A stretch of 64,000 nt of DNA from Brenneria goodwinii (GCF_002291445.1 NZ_CP014137.1:1550001-1614000); one strand, 5' to 3'. Numbered from the stretch's first letter, positions 53,562-63,331 are shown. Numbers and translations are program-made. Notes: generated by a model from the letters alone, not told the origin.

Positions 53562-53990
53562 ATGGCGAAGTATCACCCTGAACCTGCATATTTCAGTGAA
53601 AAAATATGCATCGACTATACAGATTATCTGGCAGCATTGTGTAAGAAGCGCTGGCGTTTTATTGACGCCATTTATGGCGTCTGGCCGATTTTCGGCATGG
53701 TGATCAAAATACCGTTGTCCTGGCAGAAAGTGTCCGGCAAAGAGCGCCTGAAAATGCTGGCCCTGCAGGTTCTCTCCACTCAGGTAAGCGATGAAACGAA
53801 CATTATAAGGCTGATCGAATTGGCGCGGCAGCAAGGCTTGCGGGCATTTGATATTCTGTTGCCTTACTCGCTGACCAATGAGCAACTGGGCGTAATTGAT
53901 GAAGAGTGTCATGACGCGCTGGCGCTAACTCAGCAGGATGAACGTCTGTCTGTGCAGATCGTCGCCGAGCCGGGATCGTTTATGAAATAA
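53562..53990 (+). CDS. Conserved-looking hypothetical protein
   Basis: 142 residues from ATG 53562, which has a very strong ribosome site (AGGAGAAAGG). Mixed charged and aromatic N-terminal part (YHPEPAYFSEKICIDYTDYL, GVWPIFGMVIKIPLSW), then two helices with alternating charge, and a C-terminal beta-like stretch. No signal peptide or membrane segment. I do not recognise the family. Alone between rstA and the SulP transporter, divergent from rstA. Confidence 0.7.
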   Translation: MAKYHPEPAYFSEKICIDYTDYLAALCKKRWRFIDAIYGVWPIFGMVIKIPLSWQKVSGKERLKMLALQVLSTQVSDETNIIRLIELARQQGLRAFDILLPYSLTNEQLGVIDEECHDALALTQQDERLSVQIVAEPGSFMK

Positions 53991-54110
53991 ATCGGCAACG
54001 CATGCCGGCGGCAACTAAAAAGGCACTCCTGCTGTCGCCGGAATGCCTTTGGTGCCTCAAGCCGATGTTTCCCTAGCGGGATAACGGCTGAGAAAAGCGC
54101 TTGTCGCAGC

Positions 54111-55829
54111 CTATACCGGCGCGTTTAATGACTTGGTTTCCTCGGTGGCCTCTAACGCCTGCGCTAAGGTGCCATAAAAACTGAGGCGGCCTTCAATCGG
54201 GTGTACATTCGCGCGCGCCAGCGTTTTCAGCGGTTGGAATGGAATATCGGTGATAATCAGCTGTTTCCCTTCCGGTAGCACGTCGCTGAAGCGGAGCAGG
54301 GCGTTTAACCCACCGGCATCCAGCACCGGAACGGCGTCCCACTGCAGAATGATTGTCTGGTAATCCTCGCTGCGCTCCAGCAATTCATTGAAAATACGTT
54401 CGGCGGCGGCAAAGAACAGCGGTCCGTTGACGCGTAGCACCAGTTGATGCGGCAACTGGGTTCCCGGCAATTCGCTCAGTCTAGTCATCCGCGCGATACG
54501 GCGCATAAACAACAGCGACGCCAGCACAATCCCGATAGTGATGGCCACGACCATATCAAACAGCACGGTCAGCGACATACACAACAGCATTACGATGATG
54601 TCGTCTTTCGGCGCGTGGCGCAGCAGATCGATGACCTTATGCGCTTCACTCATATTCCAGGCAACCATTAACAGCAATGACGCCATTGCCGCCAGCGGCA
54701 GATAAGACAGCCAGGGCGCAAGAACCAGCAGCGCCAGCAGTACCAGCAGGGAGTGAACGATGGCTGAAACCGGCGATGTCGCTCCGGCACGGACGTTGGC
54801 CGCCGAACGGGCGATGGCGGCGGTGGCGGTAATACCGCCAAAGAACGGGCCGATGATATTACCAAAGCCTTGACCTATCAGTTCGGCATTTGAGTTGTGT
54901 TTCTTACCCGTCATGCCATCCAGCACCACGGCGCACAATAATGACTCAATCGCACCCAGTACCGCCATCGAAAACGCGACCGGCAGCAGAGCGGAAATGC
55001 TTTGCCAACTGAGGGTCATGGACTGGCCGCCCGGCGTCGTCACATTCCAGGGCAAAACAAGCTGAGGCAAAATCGGCGGAATACCTTGCCCCTGAGTGCC
55101 ATCGGCCAACAGGTAGCTGAAACGAGAACCAATCGTGGCGACATTAATGCCGAACAGCGACAAAACCCCCATCACTGCGACACCCGCCAGTAACGCAGGC
55201 AGATGTCCCGGCAAACGAATGCCCAGCTTAGGCCAGCCAATCAGCACCGCCAGAGTGACGATGCCAATCAGCGTATCGCCAATATGTAACGTTGGCATCG
55301 ATTGAACCAGCGCGGCGACTTTGCCTACATAGTGCTCGGGGATCACGTCCATATGCAGACCGAAGAAATCCTTGATTTGCATCGTCCCGATGGTGATGGC
55401 AATCCCGGAAGTAAAGCCCAGCGTAACCGAGAGCGGAATATATTCAATCAACCGCCCAAAGCGACAGATCCCCATCAGCAACAGGAATATGCCGGAAAGC
55501 AGGCTGGCGACCAGTAAGCCTGAAAGGCCGTATTGTTGGGAGACCGGATATAAAATAACAACAAAAGCAGCCGTTGGACCGGAGACGCTAAAACGGGAGC
55601 CGCCGCTGACCGCAATAACGATCCCGGCGATTGCCGCAGTGTACAATCCGTATTGTGGAGGAACCCCGCTGGCTATTGCCAGCGCCATGGCTAGAGGGAT
55701 AGCGATAATACCAACCGTGATGCCGGCAATAATATCTTGGGTAAAACGTTGTAATGTGTATTTTTCGCGCCAGCACGCATTAATAAGCGCGCTGAACGGT
55801 TTGATGCCGTTAATTCCATGCGTTTTCAT
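54111..55829 (-). CDS. dauA: SulP/SLC26 anion transporter (DauA-like)
   Basis: 572-residue inner-membrane transporter: about 14 membrane segments (from residue 30, GITVGIIAIPLAMALAIASGVPPQYG, written here in parts: IIAIPLAMALAIASG and VPPQYGLYTA) and a C-terminal STAS domain from about residue 440 (LRVNGPLFFAAAERIF, ILQWDAVPVLDAGG). E. coli DauA (YchM, 559 residues) carries C4-dicarboxylates; other members carry sulfate or bicarbonate. DauA is the nearest enterobacterial relative by features, but the cargo is not shown here. Confidence 0.8.
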   Translation of the reverse strand: MKTHGINGIKPFSALINACWREKYTLQRFTQDIIAGITVGIIAIPLAMALAIASGVPPQYGLYTAAIAGIVIAVSGGSRFSVSGPTAAFVVILYPVSQQYGLSGLLVASLLSGIFLLLMGICRFGRLIEYIPLSVTLGFTSGIAITIGTMQIKDFFGLHMDVIPEHYVGKVAALVQSMPTLHIGDTLIGIVTLAVLIGWPKLGIRLPGHLPALLAGVAVMGVLSLFGINVATIGSRFSYLLADGTQGQGIPPILPQLVLPWNVTTPGGQSMTLSWQSISALLPVAFSMAVLGAIESLLCAVVLDGMTGKKHNSNAELIGQGFGNIIGPFFGGITATAAIARSAANVRAGATSPVSAIVHSLLVLLALLVLAPWLSYLPLAAMASLLLMVAWNMSEAHKVIDLLRHAPKDDIIVMLLCMSLTVLFDMVVAITIGIVLASLLFMRRIARMTRLSELPGTQLPHQLVLRVNGPLFFAAAERIFNELLERSEDYQTIILQWDAVPVLDAGGLNALLRFSDVLPEGKQLIITDIPFQPLKTLARANVHPIEGRLSFYGTLAQALEATEETKSLNAPV

Positions 55830-55961
55830 CTAAAAAAGAACCAATAATAAAGAAAAACAAAATGGCGGGCCGGCTGGGTCCGTCGTAGACATACGCCGTA
55901 TACGATACGCCTGATGTTCTTAGAAAATCCAGATATACATCAAGAGATGCTTGTTATGGAG

Positions 55962-55989
55962 ACCGGCAATGCATATTTGCATTGCCGGT
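55962..55989. repeat. Perfect 12-bp stem hairpin after chaA
   Basis: ACCGGCAATGCA and its exact reverse complement, loop TATT. It lies 15 bp beyond the chaA stop. On the minus strand the T-run precedes the stem, so it does not look like a standard terminator for chaA, yet may stabilise or end that transcript. Confidence 0.6.
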
Positions 55990-56003
55990 AAAAAAGCGGG
56001 GAT

Positions 56004-57104
56004 TTAAAGCATAATGGTCATCAGATAGGCGGCGAATAACGCCAAATGCGCGCTGCCGCTTAAGACATTGGTCCTGCCGGTTGAAAACGTAATATGACAC
56101 AGCACCAGTACCGACAGCATCACGACGATATGCGGCATATCCAGCCCGAAATTCAAGGTGCGGCCGGTCAGCATGGCGATAACGGTCACGGTGGGCACCG
56201 TTAATGAAATGGTTGCCAGCACGGAGCCGAAAAACAGATTCATCGCGCGCTGTACCTGATTTTTCAGCACCGCCCGGATCGCGCCCAACCCTTCAGGCGA
56301 CAAAATCAGCAACGCGACCAGGAAACCGGTGAACTGGGCTGGCGCATTCATGGTCGTCAGCAACGCTTCCAGCGGCTGAGAGTCCATTTTGGTGACGCTG
56401 ATAACGGCAATCAGGTGGACCAGCAACCATAGCGTGTGCCATAACGAGCTGTGCGCCGACGGCTTGCCATGATGCGGATCATCGGTGTCGCCTTCGTCTT
56501 CATGCTCGTAAACAAACAGGCTCTGGTGCGTGCGAGTCTGAATCAACAGGAACACGCCATACATCGCCGCGGAGATCAATGCCACGATCAGTGACTGACC
56601 CACGCTGAAATTACCTTCAGGCAAGGCGCTGGGGAAGACCAGCACAATCACCGATAGCGGAAAAATGGCCATCAGGTACTGTTTAATACCGCTCAGGTTG
56701 ACATACTGAGTCGCAAACTTACGGCCCCCCAGCAGCAGTGCAAAACCAACCAGGCCACCGGTGACAATCACGATAATCGAATAGAGCGTATCCCGCATGA
56801 GGTCCGGGCCGGCATCGCCGGTGGCCATAAGCGCTGAAATCAGGCTGACTTCAAGAATAACTACCGATAGGCTGAGGATCAGCGAACCATAGGGTTCGCC
56901 TAAGCGATGGGCCAATACATCGGCATGACGAACAACGCTGAAGGCGCTGAACAGAATACCGGCCAACGCCAGTAAATTAATACCCAAAATGGCGAGGAAG
57001 TCTTGCGTGCCTCCCCACAGGAACAGAACGATCAATGCAACGATCGGCAGAATAAGTGAATATTCCTGATGGCGGGTTTTGACAACCTCAGAGTGAGACT
57101 TCAT
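56004..57104 (-). CDS. chaA: Calcium/sodium:proton antiporter ChaA
   Basis: Inner-membrane cation:H+ antiporter of the CaCA family, 366 residues (E. coli 366). About 11 membrane helices in two halves; the repeat motifs are EPYGSLILSLSVVILEVSL (near 70) and SPEGLGAIRAVLKNQVQ (near 265). Between the halves is an acidic-histidine loop, EHEDEGDTDDPHHGKPS. Extrudes Na+, K+ or Ca2+ at alkaline pH. ChaB is absent; chaC follows on the other side, reading away. Confidence 0.94.
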   Translation of the reverse strand: MKSHSEVVKTRHQEYSLILPIVALIVLFLWGGTQDFLAILGINLLALAGILFSAFSVVRHADVLAHRLGEPYGSLILSLSVVILEVSLISALMATGDAGPDLMRDTLYSIIVIVTGGLVGFALLLGGRKFATQYVNLSGIKQYLMAIFPLSVIVLVFPSALPEGNFSVGQSLIVALISAAMYGVFLLIQTRTHQSLFVYEHEDEGDTDDPHHGKPSAHSSLWHTLWLLVHLIAVISVTKMDSQPLEALLTTMNAPAQFTGFLVALLILSPEGLGAIRAVLKNQVQRAMNLFFGSVLATISLTVPTVTVIAMLTGRTLNFGLDMPHIVVMLSVLVLCHITFSTGRTNVLSGSAHLALFAAYLMTIML

Positions 57105-57906
57105 TACGGGGGTTCTCCTTATCCAGCAGAATTATGCGCTAGGCAAAAAACAACATGTATCAAAGCATTATTTTTAGCAATTAAGTTACTGAAAAGTAGT
57201 TATAGCGTAAAAAGAAAGTGTAGGTTAACAGATTTTATGGCTGCTCGCGGATTTTTTACTGATTTTTACGCTTGAAGACCATAATCAAAGTGAGTGGTCA
57301 GAATTATGTAATCTTCTTCCTATCATAATAATATTAAATATGTTTTTTTCATCATTTATTCCAGTATGGACTTGGTTATCCGAGTGTTTATGGCGACAAT
57401 CTATTTTATTTAATCCTTTTCGACGATGAGTATCAGCGTAAAGCCTATACATGAGCATCTCCAGTCATGGCGGCAGAAAGCCGATAGCTGAATGTTCGTC
57501 GCCGAGCCAGTGGCAATCCGGATTTCGCATCCCTGGCTAAATTCGTATTCTCGCCGATTCGGGTCTACCGTTATCCAGTGTAGATTAATTCGGGGTATTT
57601 GGGCTGAATCGAGCGTTTTCTCTGGCTTCTCGGCTCTTCTTCAGGTTACTGCGCTGGCGCGGATTCATTAGATGCACTTTGATCTCTATTAGGTACAGTC
57701 TGCAAAACGCGGATTATCATTGTGTTACCTGAATGGGCGTTCTTGCATTTTTTGTGGGTGATATCAAACTTGATTGCGGCGCGGGAAATGAATAACCTCA
57801 TGGTTATTACTGCCGTAAGTACCACCAAGCGACAGTGTTGGGGTTTAAGGATTGAACGATAACAGGCCTGATAGGCAGTAAATATATGGTCCAGGAGTGG
57901 TAAGTC
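57105..57906. other. 800-bp gap between chaA and chaC without a recognised gene
   Basis: Holds the divergent promoters of chaA and chaC. AT-rich at 57140-57420, closer to coding composition at 57430-57660. Short frames exist on both strands but none has a ribosome site with family resemblance. chaB would be expected here in E. coli order (chaA-chaB-chaC) and is not found; the 57430-57660 stretch may be the decayed remnant of something I cannot name. Confidence 0.4.
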
Positions 57907-58596
57907 GTGTTAACACGTGATTTTTTGCAGAAAGCGGATTGTAGGACGTCTTTTGGATGTATTGATGAATCGTTATTACTCACGCCGCAACAGCGTACCG
58001 CGTCATTAGAAAAGACGTTGGCCCGTCGTCCCGATTGCGGCCCGGTTTGGGTATTTGGCTATGGTTCACTGATGTGGAACCCGGTTTTTGATGCAGAAGA
58101 AGCCTGTCTGGCTACCTTGCATGACTGGCATCGGGCTTTTTGCCTGCGCCTGACTGCCGGGCGGGGGACGACGAACCGTCCAGGCCGCATGCTGGCATTG
58201 ATACCGGGCGGGAAAACCACCGGGCTGGCTTTTCGTTTGTCTGAGTCTTCATTGCGTGAAGATCTGGAACTACTGTGGAAGCGTGAAATGCTGACGGGGT
58301 GTTATCGCCCTGAATGGTTTGAACTGCAGCAGAAAAATGGTGACATTGTCACCGCATTGGTCTTCGTTTCAGCCATGGAACATCCGCTCATTGAAGAAGA
58401 CACCTGTATTCAAAGGGTGGCCCCGCTCATAGCCCAAGCCAGCGGGCCGCTGGGAACCAATGCGCAGTATCTGTTCGCGCTCGAACAAGAATTGAAAAAC
58501 TATGGAATGGAAGACAACGAGTTAAGCGAATTGGCTCAGCAGGTTCGTCGGCTGCAACAACAGCAAGATGCTGCGGATAATGAAGGTCAGCGCTGA
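57907..58596 (+). CDS. chaC: Glutathione-specific gamma-glutamylcyclotransferase ChaC
   Basis: Cytoplasmic enzyme that breaks glutathione into 5-oxoproline and Cys-Gly. 229 residues (E. coli about 231). The substrate loop VWVFGYGSLMWNPVFD (near 50) and the catalytic Glu in LLWKREMLTGCY (near 127) are present; the SGPLGTNAQYLFALEQEL block near the end is typical. GTG start at 57907 with AGGAG upstream. Convergent with the DUF481 gene. Confidence 0.94.
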   Translation: MLTRDFLQKADCRTSFGCIDESLLLTPQQRTASLEKTLARRPDCGPVWVFGYGSLMWNPVFDAEEACLATLHDWHRAFCLRLTAGRGTTNRPGRMLALIPGGKTTGLAFRLSESSLREDLELLWKREMLTGCYRPEWFELQQKNGDIVTALVFVSAMEHPLIEEDTCIQRVAPLIAQASGPLGTNAQYLFALEQELKNYGMEDNELSELAQQVRRLQQQQDAADNEGQR

Positions 58597-58661
58597 ACAG
58601 ACAGTCAGCGAACGCCACTTTCATGAGATTCGCTGACTGTATTTAAGCAGAACGCGGTAAA

Positions 58662-59705
58662 TTACCAGCCGACGCCCACCCCCATGGTGTACAACGTATC
58701 GTTAACATCACCCTGCTTGCTTTCGGTGCGGGTACGCGACACCTTCATACTCAAAGAAGACCAGTTGGTCAGTTTGAAACGCAAACCGGCATCGGCTTTC
58801 AGGTAAAGCGGGGCGGTAGAGTCGAAGGAGCGACCCAGTTCACCGCTGGTGAAGGCTTCCACCGATTTACTGAACAGAAAACGGTTGTAATCCCATTTTA
58901 CGCCGCCAGTGTAGAAGTTATCTTCATCGTTATCCTGATAGACATACGTCTGGGTACTAACCAATGACGTCAGTGAAAATGCGCCAAGATCGTTATCCCA
59001 GAACTGATAGCCAGGACCAAGACCGAATGAACGGCTGATTTTAATATTCTCGATCCAATCACGTTTGTATTGGTAACGACCTTGCCAAAACCAGTTCTCA
59101 TCCAGAAACTTATCCAGCGCATATTCGCCGCCGGCATTCTTGGTGCTTTCTACGTCGTTTTCTTTTGCCAGGTGATAGCTGGCGTCAATATTGTGACGCC
59201 AGGTGCCATGCCGGGCCTGCGTACTAAGGGTGGCGTCATAATTTTCTGTTTCAGTCGAACTTTTCTTGTGTGACATCCCTGCATCAATGTTGCCTTTCCA
59301 GGATAGATCCGTTACCAGCGGCTTCTGGGCAACAATGGAGGTAATATCCGAGAGCTGCAATGTTTGCGGGCCGGCAGCGTCGTTGGAAATGGATGGCGTA
59401 GCGATAATCGCGCGATTTTCCCCGGCCTTAACCACCGGATAGAGTTCGCCTTCCTTATAACGTTCGCCCTGAATCACCAGCCCATGATCGGTTTCAAAGG
59501 TTTTTACCTTATCCCATGAAACGGAGATTGAGCCCGCATAATCGGTGGTGATGAACAATTTACCGCCGTCGAGCAGTGTGATCTTACCGCTGATCTGGTC
59601 GCCGTTCGTTAGCCAAATGGTGTCAGCACGGCTTTCAGTAATGCCCGTGGAGGCAAGGGTGATAGCCAGACTCAGGGAAGATATTACGTGTTTGGATAGT
59701 GTCAT
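58662..59705 (-). CDS. DUF481 outer-membrane-type protein
   Basis: 347 residues from ATG 59705 (an earlier ATG at 59747 lacks a site). Signal peptide ending TESRADT; then a beta-rich N-terminal domain (to about 125) with DTIWLTNGDQISGKITLLDGG. From residue 130 a DUF481 beta-barrel-like domain follows: alternating aromatic and polar strands (SWKGNIDAGMSHKKSSTETENY split: SWKGNIDAGM, SHKKSSTETEN), ending with the membrane strand TLYTMGVGVGW with C-terminal Trp. E. coli YdiY is of the same family but has 252 residues and lacks the N-terminal part, so I give no symbol. Confidence 0.8.
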   Translation of the reverse strand: MTLSKHVISSLSLAITLASTGITESRADTIWLTNGDQISGKITLLDGGKLFITTDYAGSISVSWDKVKTFETDHGLVIQGERYKEGELYPVVKAGENRAIIATPSISNDAAGPQTLQLSDITSIVAQKPLVTDLSWKGNIDAGMSHKKSSTETENYDATLSTQARHGTWRHNIDASYHLAKENDVESTKNAGGEYALDKFLDENWFWQGRYQYKRDWIENIKISRSFGLGPGYQFWDNDLGAFSLTSLVSTQTYVYQDNDEDNFYTGGVKWDYNRFLFSKSVEAFTSGELGRSFDSTAPLYLKADAGLRFKLTNWSSLSMKVSRTRTESKQGDVNDTLYTMGVGVGW

Positions 59706-59918
59706 TTTGCCAAGTAAACAGTAGTGACAAGGTTTGAAAGACGTCATTTAAGACGTACGGCCGATGAATCATGAACCGGTTCAGCCCGGACGTGAAACAT
59801 TAACAGGAATTGAATGGATGCTCTAGCCTAAAACCGCGATTGATTAGAATGTAAATAGTTATAAAAGATACGATTGATTATTAACAGCTATAACGCGATG
59901 CTCATCACATTCTCGTTA

Positions 59919-60046
59919 TATACTCGTCATACTTCAAGTTGCATGTGCGTTGGCTTTCCTCACTCACCCCAGTCACTTACTGGTGTAAGCTCCTGGGGAT
60001 TCGCTGCGTCGTCGCCTTCCTGCAACTCGAATTATTTAGAGTCTAG
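59919..60046. repeat. ERIC element (enterobacterial repetitive intergenic consensus)
   Basis: About 128 bp with imperfect ends TACTCGTCATACTTCAAGTT and CAACTCGAATTATTTAGAGT facing each other. The centre contains CTCACCCCAGTCACTTACT and TGTAAGCTCCTGGGGATTC, which match the conserved ERIC core (the sites used for ERIC typing). Lies between the DUF481 gene and the acyltransferase gene, in an untranslated gap. Confidence 0.9.
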
Positions 60047-60058
60047 CTGTTGAAAGAT

Positions 60059-61336
60059 TTAGGTTGCGCTTTGTGAGCGGGGCTGCAGGTTGTTATTTAG
60101 ATAACGCGCCGTCAAAAATTGACGTACACGGAAAACAATTTGTTCCTGGAACAGCACGCACAGCACCACGGTGGATAGCAGGAAAATAGCGTAGCCCGTC
60201 AGGGATAGCTGAACCTGTCCGGCAGCGGCGATACATTGACCCCAATCGCTAAAGCAGGCCAGCGGATCGCCTCGCACCAACTGCTCAAGCGTACGAAATA
60301 AATTAAACAACGGCACATGCAGCGCGAAGATTGATAACGATGAAGCGCCCAGTCGCGGCGACCAATGCCGCAGCCAATCGCTATTGGGTTCACGGGCTAA
60401 CGCACTAATGCAGACCAGCGCTACCTGTGCCGGCAGCAGTAAGCCGTTATGCAGCAGAAAATACCAATACGCCTCACCATGGGTGAACAGCCAGGTGCCA
60501 ATAATAAAATTGGCAATAATGAAGAGAATAATGCCGTAGTACTGTCCCTTGCTTAGCGGATCTATTCCCTTTTGACGGTAGTTGCGGAAGATGGCATAAC
60601 CCAGAATCCCGGCCAGAAACTCAGGTAAACGGAAGATGGGTCCGCGTTGCAATAAGCCGGTATAGGGCATGCCGTACTGCTGTTGCCAGATAATCCAAAT
60701 CGGCGGTACCAGGTATAACAGGCAAACGATCCCCATCCACATCCAGGGATGAACGCTTCTGAGCAGGCGGGGCGCCAGCAGGGGAAACGTCAGATAGAAA
60801 AAGAAAAGGGTGGAAAGCGACCACAACGGGGCATTGAACGTCAGGAAATACGGGTTCCATGCCTGCAACATTAATAGCTGCAATAGACCGTTGAACGCCA
60901 ATTGCGCGTTAGTCATATAGTGGCGCAGCGTTTGCGGATCGACGTTCGGCTCGTTGGTGTCATAAATCACAAAACGGGCGCTGGCGACTTGCCCTTCGGG
61001 CGGTATGGCAAGCCATTGCATCAGGGTGACGACCGCAATCGACGCCAGCAACGCAATAATATGAATCGGATAGAGATTAAATAAACGTTTAGCCCAGAAC
61101 CGGCGCGCGGGTTCACGCAGACGCCCGTCTCTTATGTAAACATGCGCCAATAAAAAGCCGGACAGGACAAAAAACGTGCTGGTGGCAAAAAATCCCATAC
61201 TGGTGAGTTCATTTAAAAACGGCACGCGGTCACGCTGGGGATAAATATGCACCGTGTGATAAACCATCACATAGCAACCGAGCAAAAATCGCAGCCATTC
61301 CAGCCCGATAAATCGCTCTTTACTGACTTCCTTCAT
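60059..61336 (-). CDS. Acyltransferase-3 family membrane protein
   Basis: 425 residues from ATG 61336 (GAGGAA 6 bases before). About ten membrane helices with the family signature: LEWLRFLLGCYVMVYHTVHI at the N-terminus (the conserved R and H), FFVLSGFLLAHVY, and FWAKRLFNLYPIHI (the R-x10-H-type pair). The family O-acylates sugars on the periplasmic side (for example LPS, exopolysaccharide or periplasmic glucans). No neighbouring polysaccharide genes, so the acceptor is unknown. The tail ends just before the ERIC element. Confidence 0.85.
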   Translation of the reverse strand: MKEVSKERFIGLEWLRFLLGCYVMVYHTVHIYPQRDRVPFLNELTSMGFFATSTFFVLSGFLLAHVYIRDGRLREPARRFWAKRLFNLYPIHIIALLASIAVVTLMQWLAIPPEGQVASARFVIYDTNEPNVDPQTLRHYMTNAQLAFNGLLQLLMLQAWNPYFLTFNAPLWSLSTLFFFYLTFPLLAPRLLRSVHPWMWMGIVCLLYLVPPIWIIWQQQYGMPYTGLLQRGPIFRLPEFLAGILGYAIFRNYRQKGIDPLSKGQYYGIILFIIANFIIGTWLFTHGEAYWYFLLHNGLLLPAQVALVCISALAREPNSDWLRHWSPRLGASSLSIFALHVPLFNLFRTLEQLVRGDPLACFSDWGQCIAAAGQVQLSLTGYAIFLLSTVVLCVLFQEQIVFRVRQFLTARYLNNNLQPRSQSAT

Positions 61337-61716
61337 GTTGTTCCTCAGTAAGCCTGTTGAAACAGCGGGAAAGTGCTGTAATAAGCAGTTTAGCCGAGGG
61401 GGATATCTCATTAGCTAGGATTACTTCTATAATCGATTATAAATATCAACTTCGTTTAGGAAACGTTTACAATCGGAAAGCTGTATCTGCGCCGCATGAG
61501 TAGTCGATAATATAATCAAATGGTTAGCCAAACCGCTGCGACACCTCCCCGAATGATAATTCTTGTCTATACTTAGAACCGCGTCTTATCTACATCAGTC
61601 ATTTTGTAGATAAACCCATCATAAGATTGCTAATGCGCGGGAGCGTTTTAGCACCGCAATATGGTGGCCCGGCGGGGGGCGGGTAGCATAGCCCCTCATA
61701 AAAAAGCGAGGTTATT
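61337..61716. other. Divergent promoter region acyltransferase / glsB-like gene
   Basis: 380 bp with no gene. Contains the sigma-S-type element and the inverted repeat listed separately; the rest is AT-rich without another recognisable motif. Confidence 0.4.
61567..61574 (+). promoter_or_regulatory. Candidate sigma-S -10 element before the glsB-like gene
   Basis: CTATACTT matches the extended -10 of RpoS promoters, about 150 bp before the small membrane protein gene whose relatives (YeaQ, YmgE) are stress induced. An 8-bp inverted repeat, TTATCTAC (61586-61593) and GTAGATAA (61606-61613), lies just after it, around the likely start of the transcript. Confidence 0.4.
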
Positions 61717-61965
61717 ATGGGAATTTTGTCCTGGGTTATATTTGGGTTGATTGCGGGGATTTTGGCTAAGTGGATAATGCCCGGTAAAGATGGAGGTGGT
61801 TTCTTCCTGACGATAATCCTTGGGATTATCGGGGCCGTTGTTGGGGGATACATCAGCACCTTCTTCGGCTTTGGCCGAGTCGATGGTTTTAACTTCGGCA
61901 GCTTCGTCGTGGCGGTGATCGGCGCTATTGTCGTGCTGTGGATATACCGTAAAATCCGCAGCTAA
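61717..61965 (+). CDS. GlsB/YeaQ/YmgE family small membrane protein
   Basis: 82 residues, three membrane segments, full of Gly-Ile motifs: MGILSWVIFGLIAGILAKWI, MPGKDGGGFFLTIILGIIGA, VVGGYISTFFGFG. This is the transglycosylase-associated (Tag) family; members are stress-induced. E. coli YeaQ and YmgE have about 82-84 residues. CGAGG before the ATG. A strong terminator follows. Confidence 0.9.
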   Translation: MGILSWVIFGLIAGILAKWIMPGKDGGGFFLTIILGIIGAVVGGYISTFFGFGRVDGFNFGSFVVAVIGAIVVLWIYRKIRS

Positions 61966-61986
61966 ACGTAACATCCAGTACGAAAA

Positions 61987-62020
61987 CCGCACGCCATGAA
62001 GTCAGCGTGCGGTTTTTTTT
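61987..62020 (+). terminator. Terminator after the glsB-like gene
   Basis: CCGCACGC (61987-61994) pairs with GCGTGCGG (62005-62012) and is followed by eight T; the A-run on the left makes it partly effective on the other strand as well. Confidence 0.85.
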
Positions 62021-62038
62021 GGTCTGTTTGAGTTCTAT

Positions 62039-63133
62039 CTAGTGTGTTTTCACCACATCCAGCGCGCGCAGGTGTTCCGGATGCCAGGATAGGGTGACTT
62101 CGCTACCGGCCTTCCAATCTGGCTGAATTTCACTGGCGGGAAGTTTCACCATGAATTGCGGCTGACCGGCGACTTCCGTCATCATCCGTACGTGATCCCC
62201 CAGATAAATAAACTGTTGAATCCGCGCTTTCACCTTTTGAACATCGGCGCCGGTATTTTCCGCATTAATGCGGATACGTTCCGGGCGGATGCACAGCGTG
62301 ATCTTTTTACCCGGCGAGCTCGGCCGCACTTTGAGCGCCTGTAGCTGAGTGCCGTCATCCAGCGAGGCGCGATAGAAATTCCCTTCCGAACCCGTCTGGG
62401 TGGCAATCAGCGTATTGTTCTCGCCGATAAACTGCGCCACAAAGGCATTTTCCGGTTTTTCATAAATATTACTCGGGCTGTCCATCTGCTGAATAATGCC
62501 ATCGTTGAATACGGCCACCCGGTTGGACATGGTCATCGCTTCACTCTGATCGTGGGTCACATAGACTACGGTGAGTTCCAGGGATTCATGCAGCTCTTTG
62601 ATCTCCAACTGCATATGTTCACGAAGTTGTTTGTCCAATGCGCCAAGCGGTTCGTCCATCAGTACTAGCTTGGGTTCAAAAACCAGTGCGCGGGCCAGCG
62701 CCACACGCTGTTGCTGACCACCGGACATTTGCGCCGGATAGCGATCGGCCAGATTGGTCAGCTTGACGCGATCCAATACGCGATCGACTTTTTCCTTGAT
62801 ATCCACCTTACTCAAACGACGGATAGATAATGGAAACGCCAGGTTTTCAGCCACGGTCATGTGGGGAAATAGCGCGTAATTCTGAAAGACCATGCCGATA
62901 CCGCGCTGGTGCGGCGGCAGATTGTGCAGCGGCGTATCATGCAGAAAAATTTCGCCCTGTGTCGGGGTTTCGAACCCGGCAAGCATCATCAGACTGGTGG
63001 TTTTTCCTGAGCCGGACGGGCCGAGCAGGGTAAGAAATTCGCCTTCTTTAATATCCAGGTTCAGGTTTTTTACCACCAAGCGATCGCCATCATAGGTTTT
63101 CTGGATGTTTTTGAAGCTGACATAGGTTCTCAT
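62039..63133 (-). CDS. PotA/YdcT-type ABC transporter ATP-binding protein
   Basis: 364-residue ATPase: Walker A GPSGSGKTT (near 39), signature MSGGQQQR (near 138), Walker B LVLMDEPLGALDK (near 157), switch His in VVYVTHDQSEAM. A C-terminal TOBE/OB domain (about 280-355; CIRPERIRI) marks the polyamine/2-aminoethylphosphonate/Fe class. No permease or binding protein is beside it in the window; the upstream gene on the same strand is a MocR-type regulator, an arrangement like E. coli ydcR-ydcSTUV, so partners may lie outside or have been lost. Confidence 0.85.
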   Translation of the reverse strand: MRTYVSFKNIQKTYDGDRLVVKNLNLDIKEGEFLTLLGPSGSGKTTSLMMLAGFETPTQGEIFLHDTPLHNLPPHQRGIGMVFQNYALFPHMTVAENLAFPLSIRRLSKVDIKEKVDRVLDRVKLTNLADRYPAQMSGGQQQRVALARALVFEPKLVLMDEPLGALDKQLREHMQLEIKELHESLELTVVYVTHDQSEAMTMSNRVAVFNDGIIQQMDSPSNIYEKPENAFVAQFIGENNTLIATQTGSEGNFYRASLDDGTQLQALKVRPSSPGKKITLCIRPERIRINAENTGADVQKVKARIQQFIYLGDHVRMMTEVAGQPQFMVKLPASEIQPDWKAGSEVTLSWHPEHLRALDVVKTH

Positions 63134-63331
63134 TATTCCATTTCTCGCAGTAACGTGTCTTTTATAACTGGCTCATGCACAAATCGTGCCGTTTTCGTTA
63201 AATCGAGTATGGCGAATGGGTTAAATGCTATCAGGCAAAAAACATGCGGATGAATTGCTCTATTATGGTGAATTCCATTAATTTAGCTGCACCATATAAG
63301 TGCAATTAAATTGACCCGATTGAAAGGCCAA

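Noticed and set aside
53208..53912. Extension of rstA by 235 codons upstream
   Set aside because: The receiver domain starts at 53207; the added part has no family resemblance and overlaps the strongly initiated gene at 53562.
57646..57828. 60-codon minus-strand frame between chaA and chaC
   Set aside because: No ribosome site, no recognisable motif, AT-rich composition.
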